From: JAAYEA01 sp012689325
GTDB lineage: Bacteria; Chloroflexota; Anaerolineae; JAAYEA01
DNA length: 13,066 bases
Assembly (NCBI GenBank): GCA_036841525.1
Contig: DAITVZ010000096.1
Coordinates: 1-13,066 of the forward strand
Direction: 5' to 3'
Below the pieces are notes generated by a model. It saw only the letters and a list, made by a program, of their open reading frames with translations, was not told the DNA's origin and did no database searches. The translations under genes and the position numbers were made by a program. Of the stretch, positions 1 through 6,888 are shown piece by piece (position 1 is the stretch's first letter; every line of letters starts with the position of its first letter).

Positions 1-505
1 GCGGCGAGGTGATCAAGGCCAGCCGGGTGGTGGCGCCGATGATGGTGAAATGGGGAAGCTTGAGCCGGATGCTCTTGGCGGCGGGGCCCTTGCCGATCAT
101 GATGTCGAGGGCGTAATCCTCCATGGCGGGGTAGAGGACCTCCTCGACGGCCCGGCCCAGCCGGTGCACCTCGTCGATAAAGAGGATGTCGCCCTGCCGC
201 AGGTTGGTGAGGATCGCCGCCAGGTCGCCGGCGCGCTCGATGACGGGGCCGGAGGTGATCTTGATGCCCGCGCCCATCTCGTTGGCGATGACGTGGGCCA
301 GGGTGGTCTTGCCCAGCCCGGGCGGGCCATAGAGCAGCACGTGGTCCAGCGCCTCGCCGCGCGACTTGGTCGCCGCGATGGTGATGCCCAGGTTCTCCTT
401 GATCAGCGACTGGCCGATATACTCGGCCAGCAGGCGCGGCCGCAGGCTCCCTTCCGCCCTGACCTCGCCCTCGCGCTGCTGCGGCGCCACCATCCGGTCG
501 TCCAT
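1..505 (-). CDS. ruvB: Holliday junction branch-migration helicase RuvB, N-terminal 168 residues (3' end outside window)
   Basis: RuvB is the AAA+ motor that, with RuvA, drives branch migration of Holliday junctions during recombinational repair. The start is the ATG at 505-503, and the frame stays open to the window edge. The translation runs MDDRMVAPQQ..., then LLAEYIGQ near residues 25-32, the Walker A motif GPPGLGKTT at 60-68, TSGPVIERAGDLAAILTNL at about 84-102, Walker B LFIDEVHR at 108-115, then EEVLYPAMEDYALDIMIG and the sensor-1 segment IGATTR. All are in the order and spacing of RuvB. A purine-rich GCGAGGGCAGGG precedes the ATG. A second in-frame Met at residue 5 is a possible alternative start. 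The gene lies 58 bp downstream of the HAD hydrolase on the same strand and may be cotranscribed with it. ruvA and ruvC are not seen here. The small-domain and winged-helix parts lie outside the window. Confidence 0.96.
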   Translation of the reverse strand, partial: MDDRMVAPQQREGEVRAEGSLRPRLLAEYIGQSLIKENLGITIAATKSRGEALDHVLLYGPPGLGKTTLAHVIANEMGAGIKITSGPVIERAGDLAAILTNLRQGDILFIDEVHRLGRAVEEVLYPAMEDYALDIMIGKGPAAKSIRLKLPHFTIIGATTRLALITSP

Positions 506-537
506 CCCTGCCCTCGCTTCGCCTTTTCGATGGGACT

Positions 538-543
538 AGTATA
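538..543 (-). promoter_or_regulatory. Possible -10 element for ruvB
   Basis: Reading the minus strand, TATACT (5 of 6 to TATAAT) sits in the 58-bp gap about 33 nt before the ruvB start. No convincing -35 hexamer is seen 16-18 bp upstream, in the end of the HAD gene. It could be an internal promoter giving ruvB its own transcript, or a chance A/T-rich hexamer. Confidence 0.25.
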
Positions 544-563
544 GCCGAATCGGGGGAAATGCG

Positions 564-1184
564 CTAATCGCGATTGGCTATGACCGTCACGATCTCGGCC
601 ACCACGGCGGCGGGGGTGGTAAAGAGGATGCCGTGGATGCCCAGGGCTTTGGCGCCCTCCACGTTGGGCGGCCAGTCGTCGACGAAAATCGCCTCCTCCG
701 GCGCGACGCCCAGCCGCGCCAGCGTCCGGCGATAGATCTCGGGATCGGGCTTGGCGATGCCCTCCTCCGCCGAGATGACGATCACGTCAAAGACCGAGTC
801 GTTGGCCCAGCCGCTGATCTGCTCCCGCGTGTCCAGCCAGGCGTCGCTCAGGAGCGCCGTCTTGATCGCCGGACGCAGCCCGCGGATGAAATCCAGCAGC
901 TCGCCATCCACGCCGGTGAGGTGCTGTTGCATCCCCACGAACCAGCGCAGGAACACCTCGGGCAGCGAGATGCGCTGCCGCAACTGGCGGGCAAAGGCCG
1001 CAAAGGCCTGCTGGCGGGTGGCCTGGCCGACCAGGGAGCGTTGCGCCACGGGGTCGCCGCGGAACATCTCGTTGAGCTGGTCCTCGCGCAGGCCCATCTG
1101 CGCCAGCGCCCGCAGCCGCCGGTTCGAGCTCGAGCCCCGCAGCAGCACCCCGCCCATATCCCAAATCACCGCCCGAATCGCCAT
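564..1184 (-). CDS. HAD-superfamily hydrolase, DxGG subtype (putative small-molecule phosphatase)
   Basis: A 206-residue cytoplasmic HAD hydrolase. Motif I is VIWDMGGVLL with the nucleophile Asp at residue 9. The second acidic residue of the classic DxD is Gly11, as in the DxGN/DxGG branch that includes YihX-type sugar-phosphate phosphatases and the epoxide-hydrolase N-terminal domains. Motif II is LLSDAW (Ser113), motif III is Lys145 in AKPDPEIYRRTL, and motif IV is FVDDWPPNVEGAKALGI (Asp169/Asp170). The alpha-helical cap lies between motifs I and II (about 17-100), as in subclass C1. The length suits a complete protein. The ATG at 1184 has only a weak ribosome site (GGCGCGGTGG) but follows a good promoter with a short leader. 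It is the upstream neighbour of ruvB on the same strand. The substrate cannot be read from the sequence; a phosphorylated sugar or nucleotide is the family default. Confidence 0.88.
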   Translation of the reverse strand: MAIRAVIWDMGGVLLRGSSSNRRLRALAQMGLREDQLNEMFRGDPVAQRSLVGQATRQQAFAAFARQLRQRISLPEVFLRWFVGMQQHLTGVDGELLDFIRGLRPAIKTALLSDAWLDTREQISGWANDSVFDVIVISAEEGIAKPDPEIYRRTLARLGVAPEEAIFVDDWPPNVEGAKALGIHGILFTTPAAVVAEIVTVIANRD

Positions 1185-1214
1185 CCACCGCGCCTTTTTT
1201 GTAGAGGATGCCCC

Positions 1215-1242
1215 ATTCTAGCGCAATCGCCGGATTAGGCAA
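1215..1242 (-). promoter_or_regulatory. Putative sigma70-type promoter for the HAD gene (and perhaps ruvB)
   Basis: On the minus strand TTGCCT (1242-1237) is followed after 16 bp by TAGAAT (1220-1215), 4/6 and 5/6 matches to the -35 and -10 consensus. The predicted start near 1208 gives a leader of about 24 nt to the HAD ATG at 1184. Confidence 0.45.
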
Positions 1243-1252
1243 CCCTGATCGC

Positions 1253-1293
1253 GCTGAGGGGGGGCCCGCGCTCCGGCAGTCCCCCCCTTCAGC
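1253..1293. terminator. 12-bp hairpin downstream of msrB, possible terminator
   Basis: GCTGAGGGGGGG (1253-1264) pairs with CCCCCCTTCAGC (1282-1293), giving a 12-bp stem with one G-U pair and a 17-nt loop. It starts 24 nt past the msrB stop, so it would form at the 3' end of the msrB transcript. No T-run follows on either strand, so classic intrinsic termination is uncertain; it may stabilise the 3' end instead. Confidence 0.4.
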
Positions 1294-1316
1294 CATTTCG
1301 TTTGCTACGCAGGAAT

Positions 1317-1715
1317 CTATTCCGCCTTTTCGAACGCCAGCGCCGCCGAGTTCATGCAATAGCGCAGGCCCGTCGGCGCGGGGCCATCGGGAAAGACGTG
1401 GCCCAGGTGGCCGCCGCAGCGGGCGCAATGCACCTCGGTGCGGCTCATAAAGAGCGCCCGATCCTCCTCCGTGCCCACGCGATCGTCGGCGATGGGCCGG
1501 GCGTAGCTCGGCCACCCCGTCCCCGAGTCGTACTTGTCCTCGGAGCGAAAAAGCGCGTTGCCGCACCCCGCGCAGCGATAGATCCCCTTCTCATGGTTAT
1601 CCCAATACTCGTTATGGAAAGCAGGCTCGGTTCCCTTGCGCCGCAACACGCGGTATTGGTCCTCCGTCAGCGCCGCCTTCCACTCGGCGTCGGTTTTGGT
1701 CACTGGATACGTCAT
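1317..1715 (-). CDS. msrB: Peptide-methionine (R)-S-oxide reductase MsrB, apparently one-Cys type
   Basis: Reduces methionine-R-sulfoxide in proteins (and poorly the free amino acid) back to methionine, as part of oxidative-damage repair. The 132-residue product, MTYPVTKTDAEWK..., shows the whole family pattern: LTEDQYRVLRRKGTEPAF, the zinc pairs CAGC (Cys48, Cys51) and CARC (Cys97, Cys100), KYDSGTGWPSY (61-71), RTEVHC, GHLGHVFPDGP, and the catalytic motif RYCMNSAAL with Cys120. These five are the only cysteines. I see no separate resolving Cys, so the enzyme probably belongs to the known MsrB type that lacks one and is reduced more directly. I chose the ATG at 1715 because GGGAGG lies 5 nt upstream and the family starts here. 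An in-frame ATG at 1787 would add 24 unrelated residues that run into an inverted repeat. It is a single-gene unit: the next gene on this strand ends 169 bp upstream, beyond that repeat. Confidence 0.95.
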   Translation of the reverse strand: MTYPVTKTDAEWKAALTEDQYRVLRRKGTEPAFHNEYWDNHEKGIYRCAGCGNALFRSEDKYDSGTGWPSYARPIADDRVGTEEDRALFMSRTEVHCARCGGHLGHVFPDGPAPTGLRYCMNSAALAFEKAE

Positions 1716-1765
1716 CTCGCCCTCCCAAGCCACGGCCCGCAGGCGCGGCTTCGCCAGGATATTCA

Positions 1766-1833
1766 CCACGAAAGACACCAAACACACGAAAGCAGACCTG
1801 TGACCCTTTTCGTGTGGCTCGTGTGTTTCGTGG
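1766..1833. repeat. Inverted repeat built of 9-nt units between the MFS gene and msrB
   Basis: The left arm 1766-1791 (ccacgaaag, acaccaaac, acacgaaa) and the right arm 1807-1833 are reverse complements at 22 of 26 positions, with a 15-nt spacer. Each arm is about three imperfect copies of a 9-nt unit close to ACACGAAAG. The repeat starts 51 bp after the MFS stop on the minus strand, so the transcript would fold a long hairpin there. It may act as a 3' structure or terminator for the MFS mRNA, or it may be a REP-like dispersed element. Confidence 0.7.
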
Positions 1834-1883
1834 TTCCTATCCTAACCCCGCGCCGGGCGGCTGCCCATGACCCCCGTCATAGG

Positions 1884-3146
1884 TCACGACTCGGCCGCGC
1901 CGACGGCGATGCGCTCCCCCGCCGCGCGGCTGGCGCGAAAGCTCAGCAGCGCCCCCAGGGTGAACAGCGCGATGTTGAGCGCGAAGGGGAGCCCCCGGTT
2001 GATCTCGGAGAGCTGGCCGGCGATCCAGCCAAAGGGCGAGGTCAGCACGATCACCACCACGTAGAGGATGGACATGATCCGCGCGCGCTCTTGCGGGGCG
2101 ACGGTGACGGCGACGAGCTTGTCCAGCAGGGTGTTGGTGGCGGGGATGCAGGCCCCCTCCAGCACCATCACGAACAGGAGCTGCACATAGCCGCGCACCG
2201 GCGTGGTCACCAGCAGCACCTGGCTGGCGATGAGCCCCAGGAAGCCAAAGACCATCGGCGTGCGCACGTCCATGCGCCGCAAGCGCGGCATCACCAGGAA
2301 AAAGAAGGTCAGCACCGTGAGCGAGCGCACCAGGGGAAAGTACGCCAGGTACTGGGCGGGGATTTGCAGCTTTTCCGTGACCAGGACCGACCAGAAGGTG
2401 TCGTTGACCACCATGCAGACGGTGATGATGAGCAACAGCGCGCCGGCAAAGACGGTCTGGGGCGAGCGCAGGATCTGGCGCAGCACCGCCGGGTACTCGT
2501 GCAGCACGCCAAAGAGGCTCTGCCCCGCGGTCTCGCGCATCCGCACCTCGCCCTGGGTGGTCTCGGTGGTGATGCGGTACATGAGGACAAACTTGGCCGT
2601 CATCAGCACCCAGGCCACCAGGTAGAGCCCGCGCATGGTGGGGACGAGGGTGTATTGGGCGATGAACAGCCCCGCCAGCGGCGCGAAAAAGGCCGAGGCC
2701 CGCCCCGAGATATAGATCCACGACCAGACGTCCACCAGCAGCTTGGGGTCGGTGTCCTCCACCAGCAGGCACTGCCAGGAGTTCATGGTCACGCGCCCCA
2801 CGGCGTTGATGATCACGCCGGCGAGAAAGTACCAAAAGTTCTGCGCCGCCGCCCACAGCAGGCAGGGGATGCTCCAGGCGACCAGGTCAAAGATCAGGGT
2901 GGTCCGCCGGCGCCCCATCTTGTCGGTGATGGCGCCGCCGAGCATGGTCCAAAGGACCTGGAAGGCCAGCCCGATGCTGGCCAGCGAGCCGATCTGCCCG
3001 TCGGTGAGGCCCAGGGCCAGCATATAGACCGAGGCGTAGGGGGCAAAGAGGTTGTAGGGGACGCCCCACATCGGCTCGGTATAGACGCAACTGCGCACGT
3101 TCCCGCGCAGGTCGAGCAAGGTGCGGATCAACGGATGTTTCGCCAT
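1884..3146 (-). CDS. Major facilitator superfamily (MFS) transporter
   Basis: A 420-residue, very hydrophobic inner-membrane protein of the size of a 12-helix MFS carrier. The loop between TM2 and TM3 carries a perfect MFS motif A, GAITDKMGRRR at residues 71-81 (G-x3-D-K-x-G-R-R-R). Hydrophobic segments follow at about 84-101 and 103-117 and continue through two six-helix halves joined by a charged loop near 190-215 (RITTETTQGEVRMRETAGQ). A weaker copy of the motif, RLRRMDVRTP, follows the helix near 270-290 in the second half. The short N-terminus (MAKHPLIRTLLDLRGNVR) has no signal peptide. AGGAGA lies 14 nt upstream of the chosen ATG at 3146, which is on the long side. The substrate is not inferable: the family covers sugars, drugs and metabolites, and no substrate-linked gene lies next to it. 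The gene stands alone between repeat-rich gaps. Confidence 0.88.
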   Translation of the reverse strand: MAKHPLIRTLLDLRGNVRSCVYTEPMWGVPYNLFAPYASVYMLALGLTDGQIGSLASIGLAFQVLWTMLGGAITDKMGRRRTTLIFDLVAWSIPCLLWAAAQNFWYFLAGVIINAVGRVTMNSWQCLLVEDTDPKLLVDVWSWIYISGRASAFFAPLAGLFIAQYTLVPTMRGLYLVAWVLMTAKFVLMYRITTETTQGEVRMRETAGQSLFGVLHEYPAVLRQILRSPQTVFAGALLLIITVCMVVNDTFWSVLVTEKLQIPAQYLAYFPLVRSLTVLTFFFLVMPRLRRMDVRTPMVFGFLGLIASQVLLVTTPVRGYVQLLFVMVLEGACIPATNTLLDKLVAVTVAPQERARIMSILYVVVIVLTSPFGWIAGQLSEINRGLPFALNIALFTLGALLSFRASRAAGERIAVGAAES

Positions 3147-3177
3147 AGGGGTGTTGGGGTCTCCTGTAGGATGGGTA

Positions 3178-3204
3178 CACGGATTTCATGGATTCTGTGG
3201 AATA
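3178..3204. repeat. Three imperfect 9-nt units upstream of the MFS gene
   Basis: CACGGATTT, CATGGATTC and TGTGGAATA stand in tandem, each near the unit CAyGGATTy. The array falls in the leader or promoter zone of the minus-strand MFS gene, where no clear promoter could be picked out. Such ATCC-rich arrays occur widely in bacterial intergenic DNA. Confidence 0.35.
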
Positions 3205-3252
3205 GGTCAGGGAACCCGCCGTGGTCCCCTGCCGCCGCCTAGAGCGCGCTCG

Positions 3253-3294
3253 GCGATATGCGATAGGCCATAGGCTATTCGCGATAGGCGCAGG
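3253..3294. repeat. GCGATNN heptad array, copy 1
   Basis: Six consecutive 7-nt units, gcgatat, gcgatag, gccatag, gctattc, gcgatag and gcgcagg, keep exact 7-nt phase. Two more units, gcgatat and gcgcccc, occur at 3517-3530 on the other side of the palindrome nest. The same heptad makes up the 5543-5670 inverted array after bipA. Confidence 0.6.
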
Positions 3295-3515
3295 GCTTGT
3301 GCAAAGTCGCGCTCGGCGATGAACTCGCCGAGCTACTGCGGCATGGAATGCCGGGGCTGCGCCTGATGAAATCAGGCTTCGGATTCCACGCCGCGGAGGC
3401 CCCGGAAGCCCGATTCCATCGGGCGCGGTGGCGTAGCACGGCGTCGGCATTCCATGCCGCATTGATCGCCGTGCGGGGCGGCGCGCCAAGCCAGCTACCG
3501 ACTTGGCACAAGCCC
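3293..3515. repeat. Palindrome nest with 17-bp inverted ends (MITE-like or structured element)
   Basis: The 223-bp stretch is bounded by 3293-3309 (gggcttgtgcaaagtcg) and its reverse complement at 3499-3515 (16 of 17). Inside, 3337-3353 and 3445-3461 are perfect 17-nt inverted repeats. Five small hairpins stand in a row: 3311-3333 (9-bp stem, TGAAC loop), 3339-3353 (6-bp, GGA loop), 3361-3377 (7-bp, GAA loop), 3408-3424 (7-bp, TCC loop) and 3445-3459 (6-bp, TCC loop). The near-identical GCGATAGGCGC (3281-3291) and GCGATATGCGC (3517-3527) flank it as direct repeats, as if it had landed inside a heptad array. No protein-coding frame is convincing. It could be a non-autonomous mobile element, a REP-like cluster or a structured RNA. 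I do not recognise a named family. Confidence 0.65.
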
Positions 3516-3534
3516 CGCGATATGCGCCCCTGAT

Positions 3535-3563
3535 TTGACAAGAGCCGCGCTTTCTGATATGAT
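3535..3563 (+). promoter_or_regulatory. Strong sigma70-type extended -10 promoter for typA/bipA
   Basis: A perfect TTGACA (3535-3540) is separated by exactly 17 bp from TATGAT (3558-3563, 5 of 6). TGA directly before the -10 hexamer gives the extended TGn motif. Transcription should start near 3570, about 105 nt before the bipA ATG. Confidence 0.85.
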
Positions 3564-3594
3564 ACCACTCTTGGGAAAGAGCGGAAATCCGAAT

Positions 3595-3620
3595 GACCTC
3601 GGCCACTCCAGGCCGGGGTC
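3595..3620 (+). promoter_or_regulatory. 10-bp hairpin in the bipA 5' leader
   Basis: GACCTCGGCC (3595-3604) pairs with GGCCGGGGTC (3611-3620) around the loop ACTCCA, with one G-U pair. A smaller hairpin CTCTT-GGGA-AAGAG (3568-3581) lies at the predicted 5' end. No T-run follows, so it is not an obvious attenuator. A role in mRNA stability or temperature response is only a guess. Confidence 0.45.
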
Positions 3621-3675
3621 GTCGTGTCTCTGGGATCATCAAACCCTCAGGAGCGCCTATAACGGATGGTGTTTT

Positions 3676-5538
<1,863 letters not shown>

Positions 5539-5542
5539 GCGC

Positions 5543-5670
5543 GAATCGCATATCGCGTATCGCATAGCGCATATCGCGTATCGCAAATCGCTCATCGCAG
5601 GACGCAACCGGCTCGAGTCCTACGATAAGCGATAAGCGATCAGCGATATGCGATCAGCGATACGCGACTA
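5543..5670. repeat. Inverted heptad arrays at the convergent 3' ends (possible bidirectional terminator)
   Basis: Left arm 5543-5598 is eight 7-nt units of NNATCGC type (gaatcgc, atatcgc, gtatcgc, atagcgc and so on). Right arm 5622-5670 is seven units of GCGATNN type (acgataa, gcgataa, gcgatca, gcgatat and so on), i.e. the reverse complement. The centre holds AGGAC (5599-5603) and GTCCT (5617-5621), another inverted pair. Some opposed heptads match 7/7 and others 4-5/7, giving a long imperfect stem. The right arm runs into the TAG of the convergent gene. It begins 5 nt after the bipA stop and is well placed to end both transcripts, though no T-tract is present. Confidence 0.75.
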
Positions 5671-6558
5671 GCGCAGCGCCGGGCAGGCGCGCTCGTAGGG
5701 CACATCCGTCGCCACGTAGCGCGACCACTCGGCGCGGGTCAGGCCGCGGCCGGCGCACTCGCAGGCGTAGCTGACCAGCCAATCCAGGGCCTCGGCGCTT
5801 GGCTCCAGCGAGCCGGCCCACGCGGGCGGGAAGGTCTCCGACGGTCCCAGGTGGCGCGTCAGCGCCGCCAGCAGCGCCTCCCGCGCCTCCACCACCGCCC
5901 CGAAATCGCCGGACCAGGTCGCCCGATCCACCGCCTCGACCCCGAGCAGGATCGCCAATGGGGGATCCTCCGCGCGCAGTTGCCGCGACTCGAGCGCCAG
6001 CGCGTGCGCCTCGGCGCGCAGCCGCGCCGCCACCGCCTCCCGCTCCTCGGCCTCCGCCAATTGCCGCGTCGCGGCCTCGGCGTCGGCCCGCGCCCCTGCC
6101 GCCTCGACCCGCCCCTCCGCGGCCCCGAGCTCGGCGCGGAGCTCGGCCTGGCCGCGCAGATAGCGCTCCGCCCTCTGCTGCTCCCGCCAGGCCACGCCGG
6201 CGACCACCAGCGCCGCCGCCGCCAGCCCCACCAGCAGGCAGCGCAGCCCGCCGAAGAGCCGCTCCCGCCGCCGGGCGCACCACTCCGCCTCCCGGCAGCT
6301 CTGCAAGAAATCGCGCTCCACCTCGCCCACCTCGGCGTTATGTCGAGCGGCCCACGCCTCCGCCGCCTGCAAGGCCCAGCCGCGCAAGAGCAGCCCGTCC
6401 GCCAGGTTGCCCTCGTCCCACAGCGCCGCCTGGCGCTGCAAGAGGCTGCGCTGGTCGGCGGGGGGCGTTTGGCGCTCCCACGGCAGGGGCGCCGCCGCGC
6501 CCGGCTGCCCGCCCAAGTCCACGCTGTGATACAGAGGCCGCTGCCAGTAGGTGCTCAT
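5668..6558 (-). CDS. Membrane/coiled-coil protein resembling an nSTAND-WD40 protein without NTPase and propeller
   Basis: A 296-residue protein. Residues about 37-100 (RSLLQRQAALWDEG... LLLRGWALQAAEAW... ERDFLQSCREAE) match the linker that follows the NTPase in large nSTAND-WD40 proteins. A TM helix spans about 104-124 (GLRCLLVGLAAAALVVAGVAW) and an Ala/Glu/Arg-rich coiled coil about 125-195. Next is DPPLAILLGVEAV...EAREALLAAL (198-232), the segment that usually runs into the WD40 repeats. Here the propeller is absent, and about 30 residues later comes the post-propeller tail, LTRAEWSRYV...PYERACP (273-293). The start is well supported: GAGGAGGG ends 7 nt before the ATG. With an intact frame and a strong ribosome site it looks like a real gene rather than debris, although an old internal deletion could have produced it. 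It is divergent from the SARP-STAND regulator and convergent with bipA. Function unknown; a membrane-tethered scaffold or signalling partner is plausible. The family resemblance is from memory of sequence patterns. Confidence 0.75.
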   Translation of the reverse strand: MSTYWQRPLYHSVDLGGQPGAAAPLPWERQTPPADQRSLLQRQAALWDEGNLADGLLLRGWALQAAEAWAARHNAEVGEVERDFLQSCREAEWCARRRERLFGGLRCLLVGLAAAALVVAGVAWREQQRAERYLRGQAELRAELGAAEGRVEAAGARADAEAATRQLAEAEEREAVAARLRAEAHALALESRQLRAEDPPLAILLGVEAVDRATWSGDFGAVVEAREALLAALTRHLGPSETFPPAWAGSLEPSAEALDWLVSYACECAGRGLTRAEWSRYVATDVPYERACPALR

Positions 6559-6888
6559 CGCTTAACCCTCCTCGTATGCTATGGCTGCGCTGGCGCCGCT
6601 CCTCCGGGCCAATGGCTCGGAGGTGACGGCCCTGGTGGCCGTTCCTGACCATATCAACGCGGCGCGCGCGGCCTTTCCGGCATGGCGGGGGGAGATCGCC
6701 GAGGTGGCTGCGGGGTCAGACCAGGAGAGGGGCCAGGTCGCTGGGCCTAGCCACAGTGTAGCCGGGCGGCGCTGTGGAATCGTTGCGAGATCGCATCGAA
6801 ATCGCATAATTGGCCAAGATGTGGTATAATATGGCAGAAGCGGTGTGGCTTTTCACCAGAGGGCTTGCTCGCTGGGGAGGAAGGACCG
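6559..6888. other. 330-bp divergent intergenic region with possible small ORFs
   Basis: Lies between the divergent membrane-protein and SARP genes. From 6581 to about 6715 the plus strand has a frame with coding-like GC3 (MAALAPLLRANGSEVTALV...), but it lacks a ribosome site and loses that bias before its stop at 6829; it may be a gene remnant. On the minus strand an 81-codon frame (6807-6562) ends 3 nt before the 296-aa gene's ATG, and its last codons overlap that gene's ribosome site. Its composition is poor (W/S/A/R-rich), so I do not call it. The right end turns A/T-rich and carries the SARP promoter. No hairpin terminator or RNA gene was recognised. Confidence 0.4.
6822..6830 (+). promoter_or_regulatory. 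Extended -10 promoter of the SARP-STAND gene
   Basis: TGG immediately before a perfect TATAAT (6825-6830). The -35 region (around 6801-6807, ATCGCAT) is poor, as expected where an extended -10 compensates. The predicted start near 6837 gives a leader of about 52 nt with GGGGAGGAAGG just before the ATG. The hexamer surroundings (tgtggtATAAT) resemble those of the kinase promoter at 10320. Confidence 0.65.

Noticed and set aside
50..544. 164-codon plus-strand frame at the left edge
   Set aside because: Opposite strand of ruvB, whose Walker and sensor motifs fix the true frame.
1716..1787. 24-residue N-terminal extension of MsrB
   Set aside because: Enters the 9-nt inverted repeat, lacks family similarity, and bypasses the GGGAGG site in front of ATG 1715.
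1302..3242. 646-codon plus-strand frame opposite msrB and the MFS gene
   Set aside because: Antisense shadow of two genes with clear family motifs; composition is His/Gln/Arg-rich with no domain pattern, as expected opposite high-GC3 coding DNA.
3293..3515. Palindrome nest as an insertion sequence or tRNA/rRNA gene
   Set aside because: No transposase frame, no clover-leaf with anticodon arm or rRNA similarity recognised; kept as an unclassified element.
3535..3675. Upstream in-frame starts for bipA (TTG 3535, ATG 3559)
   Set aside because: They coincide with the -35 and -10 boxes of a consensus-like promoter, and the extra residues do not resemble BipA.
6562..6807. 81-codon minus-strand frame ending 3 nt before the 296-aa gene
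   Set aside because: Position is suggestive of coupling, but composition is not protein-like and its last codons coincide with the strong ribosome site of the next gene.
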